The notes under the pieces were generated by a model. It ran no database searches. It was not told where the DNA came from and saw only the letters and a list, made by a program, of their open reading frames with translations. A DNA stretch of 64,000 bases from Circinella umbellata (lineage: Eukaryota; Mucoromycota; Mucoromycetes; Mucorales; Lichtheimiaceae), in the NCBI GenBank assembly GCA_025093555.1, contig JAIWNF010000011.1:849822-913821 (forward strand), read 5' to 3'. The position numbers and the translations under genes are program-made. The first letter of the stretch is position 1, and each line of letters begins with the position of its first letter. Below are positions 51,404 through 63,051 of the stretch, piece by piece.

Positions 51404-52394
51404 ATGGCACCACTTGAAGTAATTGGTGCTGGATTAAGTCGTACAGGTAAGTTAATATTTATAACAGAACAAAAAAAAAAGTGTGTGTGTCTATGTCTTG
51501 CATTATTAACAATAATAAAAAAAAATAGGCACAGACAGTTTACGCATAGCACTTAATAAACTGGGGTAATATATTTATACACCGTTCAATAATATTCATT
51601 GCAAAAAATATATCTTAACCTATGTTCTTTGCAAAAAAATAAAAAAAAAAAAAAAGATATAACACACATCATATGCGGTCGATGCTAGAATGTGATCGTC
51701 ATCCTGAAGTTTTTGAAGAAGCCTATAAAAATCCAGACAAACCAGTAGATTGGGATTGGCTTTATGATGAATTTACTGCAGCTGTAGATTGGTAATTTTA
51801 TTTCTCTAGAGTACAAATTATTTACTATGAGGACGCATTAATAATTTTTCTTCTTTATGTTGCACAAATTAATATAGTCCAACGACATCGTTTATTTCTC
51901 GACTAATTCAATATTATCCAAATGCCAAAGTCATTCTTACTAAAAGGGATGCTGATAGTTGGTATAAATCCGTTATGAATACCATCTATCCATTGTATGA
52001 TGTACTTCCTCCAAATCCAAAAGAATACCTTATACGGAACACCCAGATGATTACAAACATTTTTTTTAATGGTGCCCTCAAAGATAAAGACAAATTCAAG
52101 AATGAACCTGAGGTTATTAAACGTCAATACAATGAATATAATCAATGGGTTATAAATACTATTCCTGCAGATCGTTTACTGATACTAGATCTTCGTGAGG
52201 AAATTACTTGGGAAAAAATATGTCCGTTCCTTGGAAAGCCTATTCCAACCGATGGTGAGCCATTTCCTTTTGTGAATACAACCCAGTCTTTGCTAGAAGC
52301 ATTTCCAGAAATGGTGAACCAAATGATTGATATAAAAAAAGAAGATGAAGCTATTGATACTACTACCACTGCTACAAATTCTGAAAATAAATAA
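51404..52394 (+). CDS. P-loop sulfotransferase-family protein, 4 exons
   Basis: Related to the fungal Sulfotransfer_4 group, P-loop proteins predicted to use PAPS. Exons 51404-51446, 51529-51565, 51657-51791 and 51878-52394 join in phase to 243 aa. The N-terminal phosphosulfate-binding-type loop reads GAGLSRTGTDSL across the first junction. The acceptor-side HHMRSMLE follows. The 3'-phosphate-binding-like stretch is AKVILTKRDADSWYKSV (~103-119), and the later RLLILDLREEITWEKICPFLG is the family's end motif. The three short first introns have T/A-rich acceptors, and the third exon uses an AAAAAG acceptor, so that junction is less certain. Sulfotransferase activity is inferred from family only; the natural acceptor is unknown. 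Confidence 0.88.
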
Positions 52395-52876
52395 CTTCAA
52401 CTAATATTATTATATTATTATACAATAGCTATTCTTACTGGTTTTTCAATGAATAAAGAATATTTAATTTTTAATGCCATATTATTAGTATATTTTTATA
52501 TTAGTTACTTGCTCCCTAGTAAGCCATCATGCTTTAGTAATGAGAACTGTAAAATGGTTTCTAGGAGCATTAAAAGGAACAATTGAGCATTTAATCGTAT
52601 ATGTTAAAATAGAATAAGAAAATCGACAAGAAGTAACAGCTTCTGATTATAACGAGAATAGATGATCTTGATTGACATTGTGCTTGACACATTCTGATGA
52701 TTTAATAAACCATCAATTACTTCCTTTTTTTTGGGTGGTAATTTTAAAAAGCCAATAATAGAGCTAACTAATAATATTATTTCCAATACAAAATAGAATC
52801 CCCTGTACGAAATCTGTGTTTGATGTTTCTTGAATGGAGATATCATACATATAACGCTTTTATTTTGGGTAGTGCT
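52395..52876. other. 3' flank, no gene seen
   Basis: AT-rich sequence between the sulfotransferase-like gene and the foldback-like element. AATAAA at about 52453 may be its polyadenylation signal. Confidence 0.4.
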
Positions 52877-54966
52877 ACCTGTGCGACTTTTTTCTAGCAG
52901 GTGTTTAATTGTAGGGGTACAGCGCAAACAGCCATAGCCAATCCTCTTGTGATATTATCAGTACGATTTCTCTTACTAAACATACTTCATTAAGACTCTA
53001 TACATTTTTTTTCTCTAAGTATAATAACTTCTTATGAATGATATTCGTTTTAATTAATTTTACACTATTGAAACCAACCTACTAAAATTAATACGTAATA
53101 TAGAATATACGTATAAATTTTTACTGTTCATTAATGACACCTTGCTTGAATATTATCTAGAGAAAGGAGATAATAATCTTGGATTTTTTGATTAAAGTGC
53201 TATCAGTGTATTTAATAATATAAGACTAGTCTACTAAAATATAATATAGAGGTATGTCGATTATGACTAGTTATTAGCACTGGCTTGCTCAAATATTATT
53301 CACAAAAAAAGAGATAATACTCTTGGGTTATTTGATTAAAATGGCTTTCTAGGTGCGATTTTTTTAAATGATCTTCATGACTACGTAGATTTTCTATTAA
53401 CATAACTCATTATCTGTTCAATTTAACTTAATATTTTACATATTTCTTATAATGTAATGCTCCAAGCCAAAACCGTATAAAACAATAAGTTGACTATATC
53501 CATTTGTAAATTCATTTTAATGGGAAAATCGTGGATATAGAGTTTTCCGTCTGAAGCCACATGTGTCAAAACGAGTCAAGAATCGTCTATTTTGGAGCTC
53601 AACAGAGGTACAACTGTATAAAGCAGAGACTGTCACTAGTCATCATACTATCTATTTTCGAATGTACATCATCAAACTTCATCTTATATGGGAAATGTGT
53701 AGCAAATTTTATATAATTCTGGAGCTTTAAACAGCACAACACTAAAATCAGCAAAATTAGAAAATATCGTTTAAAAATGTTTTCATGGGCAGCATAACTC
53801 CTGGTACAGTACTTCGAACTACATTTACCTGACTGTGGATTAAGTACATGATGGGCATAAAGGGGGTCAGTAAATTAGGTAGGAACTTCCATAGTTATGT
53901 TGCTATGATAGTACGTAATTGTGTCAATATCAAATAATAAATAGATACTGATTGTTGATACATATTTACAGAAGGAACAGGTTGTAAAACAAATGAAGGT
54001 TAGAACGTTTTGCTTTATTTCTTGCGGAACATTTGCCAGGAAATGTTGTTTCAAGAATGGATGAGCACTGTTTATTTGTCGATCAGAAAATTCGAAAACA
54101 TTTTAAATCAAAATCTAGTATTGATAAATATTAATAGGTATATTGTAGCTGATTTCCAATGCTGCTTCTCATTTATTTTGTTACCTACAGAAATTACTCA
54201 TGTACGTATCTAGTCATCAAAGGATGTATCTTATATCTAATTAACACACTCAGAATGTTCTGATCATATGTACGTATTCATGTCAATTAACAATACTTCA
54301 AATTAGAGCGATATCAAACTAATTATGTTTTTACTTTATGTGTCTCCTATCTACAATGATGCAACTGTTTTCTGAAGTAGTTTAAAGAATACTCAATAAA
54401 TTGTAAAAGATAATATTATTAATTATTGCTATATGAAACCATTGTATTATCGTTGATAAGATCGACAAAATAATAATAAAATACCAAATAAATAGATGTT
54501 GTTAATAAGATAATTCACGAGCCAATGAGTTGGAAAAAAATCGCCATTTTAATCAATAATATTTGAGCAAGTCAGTGCTAATAACTAGTCATAATCGACA
54601 TACCTTTATATTATATTTTAGTAGACTAGTCTTACATTATCAAATAAACTGATAACACTTTAATCAAAAAATTCAAGAAGATTATCTCCCTTTCTGTAGA
54701 TAAGTTATCATCAATGAACAGTAAAAATTTATACGTATATTCTATATTACGTATTTATTTTAGTAGGTTGGTTTCAATAGTGTAAAATTGATTGAAACGA
54801 ATATCACTTATAAGAAGTTATTATACGTAGAGAAAAAAATGTTTAGAGTCTTAATGAAGTATGTTAATAAAAGAAATCGTACTGGCAATACCCCAAGAGG
54901 ATTGGCTATGGCTGTTTGCGTTGTACCCCTACAATTAAACAGCCACTAGAAAAAAATCGCACAGGT
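52877..54966. mobile_element. 2.1-kb foldback-like element with ~440-bp inverted arms
   Basis: Termini are ACCTGTGCGA at the left and TCGCACAGGT at the right. The arms (about 52877-53375 and 54530-54966) match over long stretches, for example the TTAATTGTAGGGGTAC segment, the AGCCATAGCCAATCCTCTTG segment and the ATTGAAACCAACCTACTAAA segment. The left arm contains an imperfect direct repeat of about 180 bases (TTGCTTGAATATTAT near 53142 and TTGCTCAAATATTAT near 53284). The right arm lacks ~33 bases present in the left. No ORF of note lies between the arms, and I could not see a clear target duplication. Confidence 0.8.
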
Positions 54967-55087
54967 GATATATAATCATGTTAGAGACTTCTGTCGAGTA
55001 TCGCGCGCGGCAATTCAGCCCTACTTATATACTTTTTATTTTTTCAATACACATAACTCAAATTTCTAAACTAGTGCACCTACCACA

Positions 55088-56623
55088 TTGTCAGACAAAT
55101 TAATTAACACACACAACCTCACCCAAGAGATTACACCAAACGCGTCATCTACCATCATCAGTTCCACGGCTCGACAACACAGCAAACGCCGTTCCTCGGC
55201 AACACCACTTTACGTAACGAAAATCCCCCCAACAAAAAAGCCAAATACAGGCTTTGAACCTAAACTATTATCTGAAAACATGATATCACGTGCAGAGAAA
55301 CAAGAAAGTCGTCATCGAGCACGCACTACAGCAACATTACCCCGTCGTAGATCACTTTCACCGCAAACAGGACCAACACCAAGTCATCTAGCACGCCTTG
55401 CTTTAAAAGCTGACCAACAACCAGAGGAAAAATTCTCAAAGGTTATTAACCCCATGGAAGAGTTGCTTCAACGAATGGTAGCGGTCGAAAATAGAGCTTC
55501 CACATCAGAACAAAGATTATTCTCAGCTGAAGAAGAATTAAAAACATTCGCCAATATCCTCGAAGAAAATCAACAGTTACACGAAGCAAATAAGCAATTA
55601 AAATTTGAGTTAGAGAAGGCTCACGCTGAGATTTCCGCTTTGAAAATAGGGCCACAGAACCCTGTCGAAATCACCATCAATGACTCAGATATGCTCGAAG
55701 TGGAAGCTATTACTACTACCAAGGATTCCATTCATGCACTCTCGGAAGCAGCCTGGAGCAAACGGAGAGCAGAAATTGAAAAAAATCGTAACTTAGTAGC
55801 AGCAGATAAAGAAAAGCAATTACAAAAGCAGCTGCATCAACTCAATTCTCAGCAACCAAGACACAAACAACCAAAGAACCATCAACAAGAACAAATGCAA
55901 CGTCAACAACAAAAGCATCGTCAACACCAAACCGTATCATCACCAACCTCTTATGCAACAGTGACCAGCAAACACCTTCCATTAAAAAAGAGAAACGTTC
56001 GACCACCCACTGAAAAAATGATCAACTGGGCTCATCGTCTTTTACAACCTGCTACAGATAACACTGCATATACAATAGTTTATATCCCGTCTCCCCGTCG
56101 TACTCTTTATAGTGAAATTCGACGTGCACTCAGCCTCGTAGGCATTGCCCAAGAACAGGTAATCGATATTCAATTCCCTGCACGTGGTACTGTTGGACTT
56201 TTAATCCACACTTCATATGAAAAAGAACTTCGTGAATTATTAGCACAAGCCAAGTTACACACAAAAGATGAGTTTAATCCCATATCAGCAACAATAATTG
56301 GGGATCCCACTCTCCTTGCAAAATTAACAGAAGATGAACGTGCCACAGCAGCTAGAAAAATTTATCAAGAACGTATGTTTAATCTTTGTATGCGCCTCCC
56401 CAAAAAACATCTTCAAGTCGCTATCCTACGCCATTTCACCACTTTACCATCCGATAATAATCACCATCTCGACGTCTCATATTGGACCAAATTTCAAGAG
56501 GCACATCCCAAACCTACTCGCAACCACTCATATCCTTCTTATCTAGAAACAGATTCCCCACCACCAACACATAATAATCATGATAGTAACGATGATAAGG
56601 AGGCTATGCAAGAAGATCAATGA
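55088..56623 (+). CDS. LINE ORF1 (gag-like, coiled coil)
   Basis: First ORF of a non-LTR retrotransposon, expected to encode an RNA-binding chaperone. The frame opens at 55088 and runs 511 codons. The family start would be here, but the codon is TTG (context ACATTGTCAGAC), so the ATG may have been lost; the next in-frame ATG is at 55277. Residues ~120-190 form a coiled coil (EELLQRMVAVENRA, EENQQLHEANKQLKFELEKA), then a Gln-rich linker (~255-300). A folded C-terminal region follows, with INWAHRLLQPATDNTAYTIV and GTVGLLIHTSYEKELRELL, of the kind seen in LINE ORF1 RNA-recognition regions. No CCHC knuckle is seen. Its TGA overlaps the ORF2 ATG (ATGA). Confidence 0.85.
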   Translation: MSDKLINTHNLTQEITPNASSTIISSTARQHSKRRSSATPLYVTKIPPTKKPNTGFEPKLLSENMISRAEKQESRHRARTTATLPRRRSLSPQTGPTPSHLARLALKADQQPEEKFSKVINPMEELLQRMVAVENRASTSEQRLFSAEEELKTFANILEENQQLHEANKQLKFELEKAHAEISALKIGPQNPVEITINDSDMLEVEAITTTKDSIHALSEAAWSKRRAEIEKNRNLVAADKEKQLQKQLHQLNSQQPRHKQPKNHQQEQMQRQQQKHRQHQTVSSPTSYATVTSKHLPLKKRNVRPPTEKMINWAHRLLQPATDNTAYTIVYIPSPRRTLYSEIRRALSLVGIAQEQVIDIQFPARGTVGLLIHTSYEKELRELLAQAKLHTKDEFNPISATIIGDPTLLAKLTEDERATAARKIYQERMFNLCMRLPKKHLQVAILRHFTTLPSDNNHHLDVSYWTKFQEAHPKPTRNHSYPSYLETDSPPPTHNNHDSNDDKEAMQEDQ

Positions 56624-59600
56624 TCAACCATATTAAAATTGGATTATTAAATGCAACTGGCATTGATAAATCGCCAGATGAAATAATTAATTTTTGTAAC
56701 AACAATAACATCGACATCATTCTAATCACCGAAACCTTTCTTGTTCGCGGGCGACTTTACACGGACTGGTTTCAATATCATAATTATGCAATACAGCCTA
56801 ACCCCAAAAAACGAGGCGAAGGAGGTATATCATTATTAGTAAGGCCTGACCTTAACGTCCACATACATCACTTTCCTAACAAAAACCGATATACACTTTC
56901 TTTTAAAATTGACACATACACTTTTCATGGATTATACCTACCACCACCTCCACCACCAGATCACAACGACAATATACAATGTAAAGAATTACTCGACCAG
57001 CTGGAAATCGATGATCATACCATAATCTTCGGGGACCTTAATGCTAGGTCTAAATTAATCACAGGGGACCACCAAAATAATTCACGAGGCTTACATGTAC
57101 TAGAGCCTTGGACTCTCACAAATGGTCTAATTACATGGAATGGGACACTAGCAAGAGGACAACCTACTTTTCGTACTAATGCTGGCCATAGTATAATCGA
57201 TCTTTTCATATCAAGAGAAACTGCACTAATAGACCCTACTATACAAATATTCGATATGACATCACTCAAAACACATCATCATCTATGTACATTGACCTTT
57301 ACAACAAATACACCATGGCAGCAACTACCAACACCAAATGCAACACGTCAACATTGGAAACTACAGCGCTTATCTGATCCCGAAGTTAAACAACTTTTTA
57401 TAACCAACTTTGATAGTAATATTGAGAGTACTAATAAGCTTCTCGATCATTTAGAAGGTGGAACAAAAATAATACCAGACAATTCTACTATTGAACAAAT
57501 CGAAAGAAATTTAGTATCTGCTATTTACAATGCATTAGATACAAGTGTAACACGAACTAAAGCACGGCCCAAACATTGGAAACGATTCTGGAACGATGAA
57601 CTTCAACGCAAAGCAGACTTACGTGAAGAAGCATATAAATGGTGGCGCCAATCACCTAATATAATTACAGTCCGAGCAACCTTGTGGAACAAATTCACCC
57701 TAATTTGCGACGAGTTCACAAAGGAAATCCGCCGTACTCAACGTCATACTTGGAAGCAATTTTGTTCCAAGCTCGGAAATGCACCTGTCAATGAAGCCAA
57801 CTCAACTATTAAGCAAATTCGTAAAAACAGAAACTCAACACACTCTTTCTCTCATCCTGAGGGCCCTGAAAAAGCAGTCGAAGATATGGCAACTCACCTC
57901 TCATCTGTATTTGGTGGTGAATGAACCAGTGACACCTCGTTGCCATTTATGGACATTAATACAGATGACAATCCCTTTCCAGCAATCGAAATTGAGGTTA
58001 TCATTAACAAGATGGCTCCACGTAAAGCTCCTGGTGATGATCATCTTACTGGTGCAATGCTCAAGCCAATTTCCAAACCACTGTCTAATACACTTAGTAA
58101 ATTTTTTCAGTTATGCTGGAATTGGTCATGGACACCAATCTCTTGGCGAACAGCACAAGTAGTTCCAATATATAAAAAAGGCGATCCTACTAATGCTAGT
58201 AACTATAGACCAATTAGCCTAACAAGTGTTCTACGTAAGATCCTTGAATGTTGCTTGCTGCCTAAACTTCTTGAACATATGGGTGCTCTCGACATAGCAC
58301 AAGGGGGTTTCCGCCATCACCGTGGCTCTCTATGTCAGTCTTTTTCTCTTCATATGCTAATACAACAATTCATTAAACAATACGACACTCCAGCAGTACT
58401 TGCATTTCTCGATATCTCCTCCGCGTATGATGCCGTAAATCGACAAACAATATGGTCAACGTTGCAGCACCAACTGCCGAGCGCTCTGTTCCGTATTATA
58501 TGTAATATGTTTGATAATGTTCGTATTGCAATTATTTCACAAAACTACCAATCCCGATATATTTTTCCAGCAAAAGGAGTACTTCAAGGATCTATCCTTA
58601 GTCCTCTTCTCTATGCAGTATTCATCAACACTCTTCCTCGTCGTCTACGTATCAAAATGCACAACTTTGGCCACCAACCATTATATATCCGTACAACACC
58701 AACACCTGGTAAAACAGAAGCTTCAGTGCAAGAACAACAGTATACTGGGGGGAAAAATGGGCGTCCTAATAAACAACGTCCTGACACCTCTAAAACTATT
58801 ATTTCAGCATTATTATATGCAGATGATGTAGCACTAATTGCCTCACCAAATGACATGCAACTTCTTCTCAATACAGCAGAACAACATTCTCGCGATTATG
58901 GATATAGATGGCATCCATCCAAATGTGCCATTATTAACCCAAAGTCCACAATTTCAACACCACCTACAACATATCACCTATACAATCAACCTGTACCAAC
59001 AACAAGCAGCTTTCAGTATCTTGGCTTACCATTCACCAATACTGGTATTGATTATGATCAACTGATCCACCAGCGAACTACAAAGGCAACAGGTAACATG
59101 GCATTATTACGACAATTAGGGATTCACATATATGGTGTGGGTCTTTGGCCTGCTTTACGTTCCTACCGCACATTTATACGCCCAGTACTCGAATATGGTC
59201 TCGCAATAGCAGCACTATCCCCTAATCAGCTAGAAAAACTTGATAATGCTCAAAAAGGTTGTATTAAAATGGCTCTAAATCGCAAAACATCAAAACACTC
59301 TGCCACCATTGTTCCCATGGTCTTGGCTGATTTACCATCAATGAAACTTCGAACCCGTACGCTTCAATTAAAGTTCGCAGCTCGCCTTCAAACATTGCCA
59401 GTCTCATCAATGGCTAAATCAATCGAACTGTCTTTTTTGTGGGATCAAAAACACCCCAACAAGCAATGGAAAAGGATAACCACCAGCAATCCAGTTCATC
59501 AACGCTTCAATAAATTACGCAACAGCCACAACCAACCAAGAGACCCAGTTGCCACAGCAATTAAAGAAAAACGAGACGAAGAATACATTTCACGACGCAA

Positions 59601-60066
59601 TCAATTTAAAACCATTAATTGTCTACGCACTAAGCGTATCATCGATCTGATCCTTTATCTGCCTTCTTTTTCTAAAGATCGTCACCGACTTATTAAATGG
59701 CGTATGCATTGGCTTCCGTCCTATCCTCTTAAGGATTGCAGATGTGGACATCAAGCAGCTCATCGAACTCATTTCACACATTGTCTTCTCCTTGAACCAC
59801 TTATGCAAGATTTACTGGATAAATTTGGCACCGTTCCATTGTTACCGCACCACATACAACCTTTGGATCACATTCTCAACTGTCTTCCCCGTTCTGAGGT
59901 GGGGCTTGCTACGGGTAATTGGTCAAAAACATGGCCAGCTCTGATTCAAGTACTTCGGAAAATTGATTTTCTGAGCCATCCAGACGATACTTTTGATGAT
60001 GACGAACCAGCACCAGAAGAAGCTTTAGATAGTATTCCTACAACAACAATCAACACCACTGAATAA
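56620..60066 (+). pseudogene. LINE ORF2: APE endonuclease + reverse transcriptase, one TGA
   Basis: Encodes the enzyme for target-primed reverse transcription. The AP-endonuclease part is at residues ~1-230 (LLNATG, LITETF, GLYLPPP, FGDLNARS, SIIDLF, LKTHHHLC). The RT part carries NKMAPRKAPGDD, SNYRPISL, FLDISSAYDAV, GVLQGSILSPLLY and the catalytic YADD. A Cys/His C-terminal motif (CRCG...HFTHC) ends the protein. The only defect is a TGA at 57922-57924 between the two domains; the same frame continues to 60066. Starting ATG at 56620 overlaps the ORF1 stop, so reinitiation is likely. LINEs of this type (Grem-LINE1) were described in pericentromeres of Mucor. Whether this copy belongs there is untested. 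Confidence 0.9.
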
Positions 60067-60400
60067 CTCATTTTACATTTGTACTCTCTCTTAACCCCTC
60101 TTATCTTCGTCATCTTACACAGCTAATTTTCTTTACTTCTTAATCATTTATATTCATTTTTCCTATACATTATTTTGATCTCTTTTTTATTTTCTATTTT
60201 TTTTCTCACTACATCCTATGTCTCTACACATTAGTATAACTTTTCCTCCACAGGAGGTTTTTCTAGTTATTATTCTTACTTCCCCAACTTCATTCTTTAA
60301 CTTTCTATTCACATCGTACCGCAAGGAAGCGATCATATACCTATAGGTGCCGGTCATTTCAGTCTTCCACTTTAATAAAATATAAATTTTAAACTATAAT
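60067..60400 (+). repeat. LINE 3' UTR and tail
   Basis: Downstream of ORF2 comes a pyrimidine-rich stretch, then GGAAGCGATCATATACCTATA and GGTGCCGGTCATTTCAG near 60326-60370, followed by TTTAATAAAATATAAA. The order fits a LINE 3' end with its polyA-like tail at about 60370-60390. The exact junction is not defined. Confidence 0.45.
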
Positions 60401-61660
60401 CATGTTATACGGATGCCTTGCTTCAAAAAATATTTTTACGTACTATTTCGAAAACAATCTCTTGCCCTGAAGTTGAATGACTTGGTATACATTTTCGATC
60501 TTCAATAAAAAAAAACTATTAAAAAATAATCATAATATATAAGGTGCATACTGATTTAAACCGTCAAAATATAGGTTGGAATAATTGACAAAAAATGTCA
60601 GAAATGAAGTTATGAACTTTTTGAGCCGTAATATATGTTAATTTAATAAGTATCCTGAATAAATGTTACGGAACAGTTTCTCTTTAGAAAAAATCATGTT
60701 TGTCGCTTCAAAGTATGATATTTTATCAAGTAAGGCCAATTTTTCGAGAAAGGGATAACATATAAAAGTGGATGGTTTATGGTTATACGTACAAGGTTCG
60801 TGCTCTGGATTTTACTTGGCTCCTAATTGTTACCATTCCATTTTTTTCATCTGATAAAAAAAACAAATAAATAGAAGAACAACAATAAAACTTGAAAAAT
60901 AGCTGTTTTCAAATACTGCTTGCATGTAGATAGCATCATCTACACTGGAAAAGATTTCTAGGCTCTTGTTGAATAGCAACCAAGTAAAATTATAACCCCA
61001 TCCACTATTTTTAATAAAAAAATAAATAGAGCCAGGTCCTGACAGACGGAAATATCAAATGATACTATGAAATCAAGCAATAAAAAAAGGATACTCCTCA
61101 ATATTATAGTACATACATACATCATTATCTCTTTTCATCCTTTTTTTTTGTATGGAAGTATGAGCTTCAAAAAAACGTACCGACAGCGGATTGGGCAGCG
61201 AGCCAAAATTTTGGTGGTTCCTGGTAAAAAAAAATTTTTATTCTTTTCCTTTTTTCTTGGTGGTAAGTCTGCTTTTGACAAGTGGCTACTTATTATTTAG
61301 CAAAAGGTAGAGTATTTATTTATTTCTATAAAATAAGAAGATAATTGAGGGATGCATCTTTATATGTTTATTATTAATATTTCTCAATCTGACGCAAAAA
61401 AAAAATAATGATTCTTTTTTATTTAAAATTTCAGATGCCAGTTATATAGTTGTTGCTATGAAATGCTCGTGTTATAAAAAGGTTAAAATTGTAAGGAAAA
61501 AAAAATATAAAAAATTGTATTTTCTAATAAACCATCATGGAAATGATTTTTTTTTTGTTGTTGTTGTTGTCGTAGTCAAAAATAACAGCTATATTCATTT
61601 TCCTTTTTGGATTATTTTGTGTTACTTCTTTACAAAGACATTTGATTTTTATGATGCCAC
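60401..61660. other. intergenic, no gene seen
   Basis: AT-rich, with only short frames of homopolymer character. A (TTG)n run lies near 61553-61570. The 5' LTR of the downstream element must begin somewhere after this region, but its start was not defined. Confidence 0.4.
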
Positions 61661-61819
61661 GTAGTTATATCCATACCACCGTCACTTTACCATATTATCC
61701 ATTTGAACACGTATACATTACATAGTCACGAACACGTATTCAATCTACAATCATTCCACGTATATTATTATTATTAGTCTTACATATATTTATCATTATT
61801 CATAATAGTTAGGAAAACA

Positions 61820-61827
61820 TATAAATA
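61820..61827 (+). promoter_or_regulatory. TATA box in the 5' LTR
   Basis: TATAAATA about 120 bases upstream of the gag start and before the primer-binding site. Position fits the transcription start of the Ty3-type element. Confidence 0.45.
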
Positions 61828-61949
61828 GCTGTTCATAATTAAAACAATAAATATTATCTTTCAACTTATATTTTATTCTTTAATTATCATTTGTTCTATT
61901 CTATTTTCTATTGGCTACGGTATTGATCCGCCAAAAATATTACGACAAC

Positions 61950-61957
61950 TGGTAGCG
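61950..61957 (+). other. primer-binding site (initiator-Met tRNA type)
   Basis: TGGTAGCG directly follows the presumed 5' LTR end (…ACGACAAC). It matches the first eight bases complementary to the 3' end of fungal initiator Met-tRNA (…CGCTACCA). Further pairing does not continue, so the assignment is probable rather than certain. Confidence 0.55.
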
Positions 61958-61968
61958 ACAGAAGGTTC

Positions 61969-63051
61969 ATGAGTAACAGAAACACACCTAATTTTCAAGA
62001 ATACCGTACAAAAAATACTGACCTATTGAATTCAGACGAAGAAGAAGAAATTACAACAAGACAAGAAATTACCTTTGATTACCCACCTTTGATTAATATT
62101 GATTCCATAACTACAAGAATGACTGACGAAGTTTTGGATCAAAATACTATTATTATGCAAGCTTTGACTAAATTATTAAATCAAGAATCTAGTTCAAATT
62201 TCCATCCTCGCATACGTGAACCTGACACGTATCATGGTAGTCGTAATTTGGATGCAGCTATTGGATGGGTTCGTTCAGTGGAGCATTATCTCGAAATGGC
62301 GAATTTGGAACAACATCGATGGGTTGACTATGCTGCTACTTTGTTTCATGATGAGGCTGATACATGGTGGAGACAACAAGAACTATTACATGCTAATGAT
62401 GACTGGCTCGATTTTAAGAAACGGTTCTTGGCGAATTTTAGTCCTCCAAATCACCGTCAGTTGGCTCGTGATCGTCTGGCTGCTTTAATTCAAACTGGCA
62501 CTGTTGCTGATTATGTAACACAATTCCAGGCTGCGTGGTCGTCGGTGCCTACTATGGGAGCAGAAGAAGCCCTAGATCGTTTCCAATGTGGACTACATCC
62601 ACATATCAGGTTGCAAGTAATGACGCGTTTCCCTGAAACCCCTGATGTAGCTATGAACTTGGCTTTGGCTGTCGAAGCGGCACAACAACGTAGCCAAGCT
62701 GTTTTAGGTGATGGTCCCCGCTTTAATCAACAACCGCAACATCCACAACACGTTCATTCCCAACTCGCTCCTGAGTATTTACGTACGTCTGGTGTTGCTC
62801 CAATGGATTTAGATGCCATCCAAACAAGAGGCCCAGGACAATGGCGTTCGTCTGGACATGGAGGAAGATCCAATTGGCGTTCTCAAGGTAATCGTCGTAA
62901 TGGTAATGATGATGACAAACAGTGCTATAATTGTCGAGGCTTTGGTCATCTGGCTCGTTTTTGTTCCTCTCCTCGTCATCAACAAAGTCACGGTCACCAA
63001 AATAATCAAGCTCGATGGAACCAGGGAAAAGGCCAAGCGCGTCGGAATTGA
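61969..63051 (+). CDS. Ty3/Gypsy gag with CCHC knuckle
   Basis: Structural capsid-type protein of an LTR retrotransposon, 360 aa. The start ATG lies 12 bases after the primer-binding site. A capsid-like core spans about residues 75-240 (YHGSRNLDAAIGWVRSVEHY, ADTWWRQQELL, FLANFSPPNHRQLARDRLAAL, FQCGLHPHIRLQVM). A single zinc knuckle, CYNCRGFGHLARFC, is at about 322-335. The stop at 63049-63051 lies 19 bases past a slippery GGGAAAA, so most ribosomes would end here and a minority would shift into pol. The gag frame itself shows no defect. Confidence 0.9.
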   Translation: MSNRNTPNFQEYRTKNTDLLNSDEEEEITTRQEITFDYPPLINIDSITTRMTDEVLDQNTIIMQALTKLLNQESSSNFHPRIREPDTYHGSRNLDAAIGWVRSVEHYLEMANLEQHRWVDYAATLFHDEADTWWRQQELLHANDDWLDFKKRFLANFSPPNHRQLARDRLAALIQTGTVADYVTQFQAAWSSVPTMGAEEALDRFQCGLHPHIRLQVMTRFPETPDVAMNLALAVEAAQQRSQAVLGDGPRFNQQPQHPQHVHSQLAPEYLRTSGVAPMDLDAIQTRGPGQWRSSGHGGRSNWRSQGNRRNGNDDDKQCYNCRGFGHLARFCSSPRHQQSHGHQNNQARWNQGKGQARRN

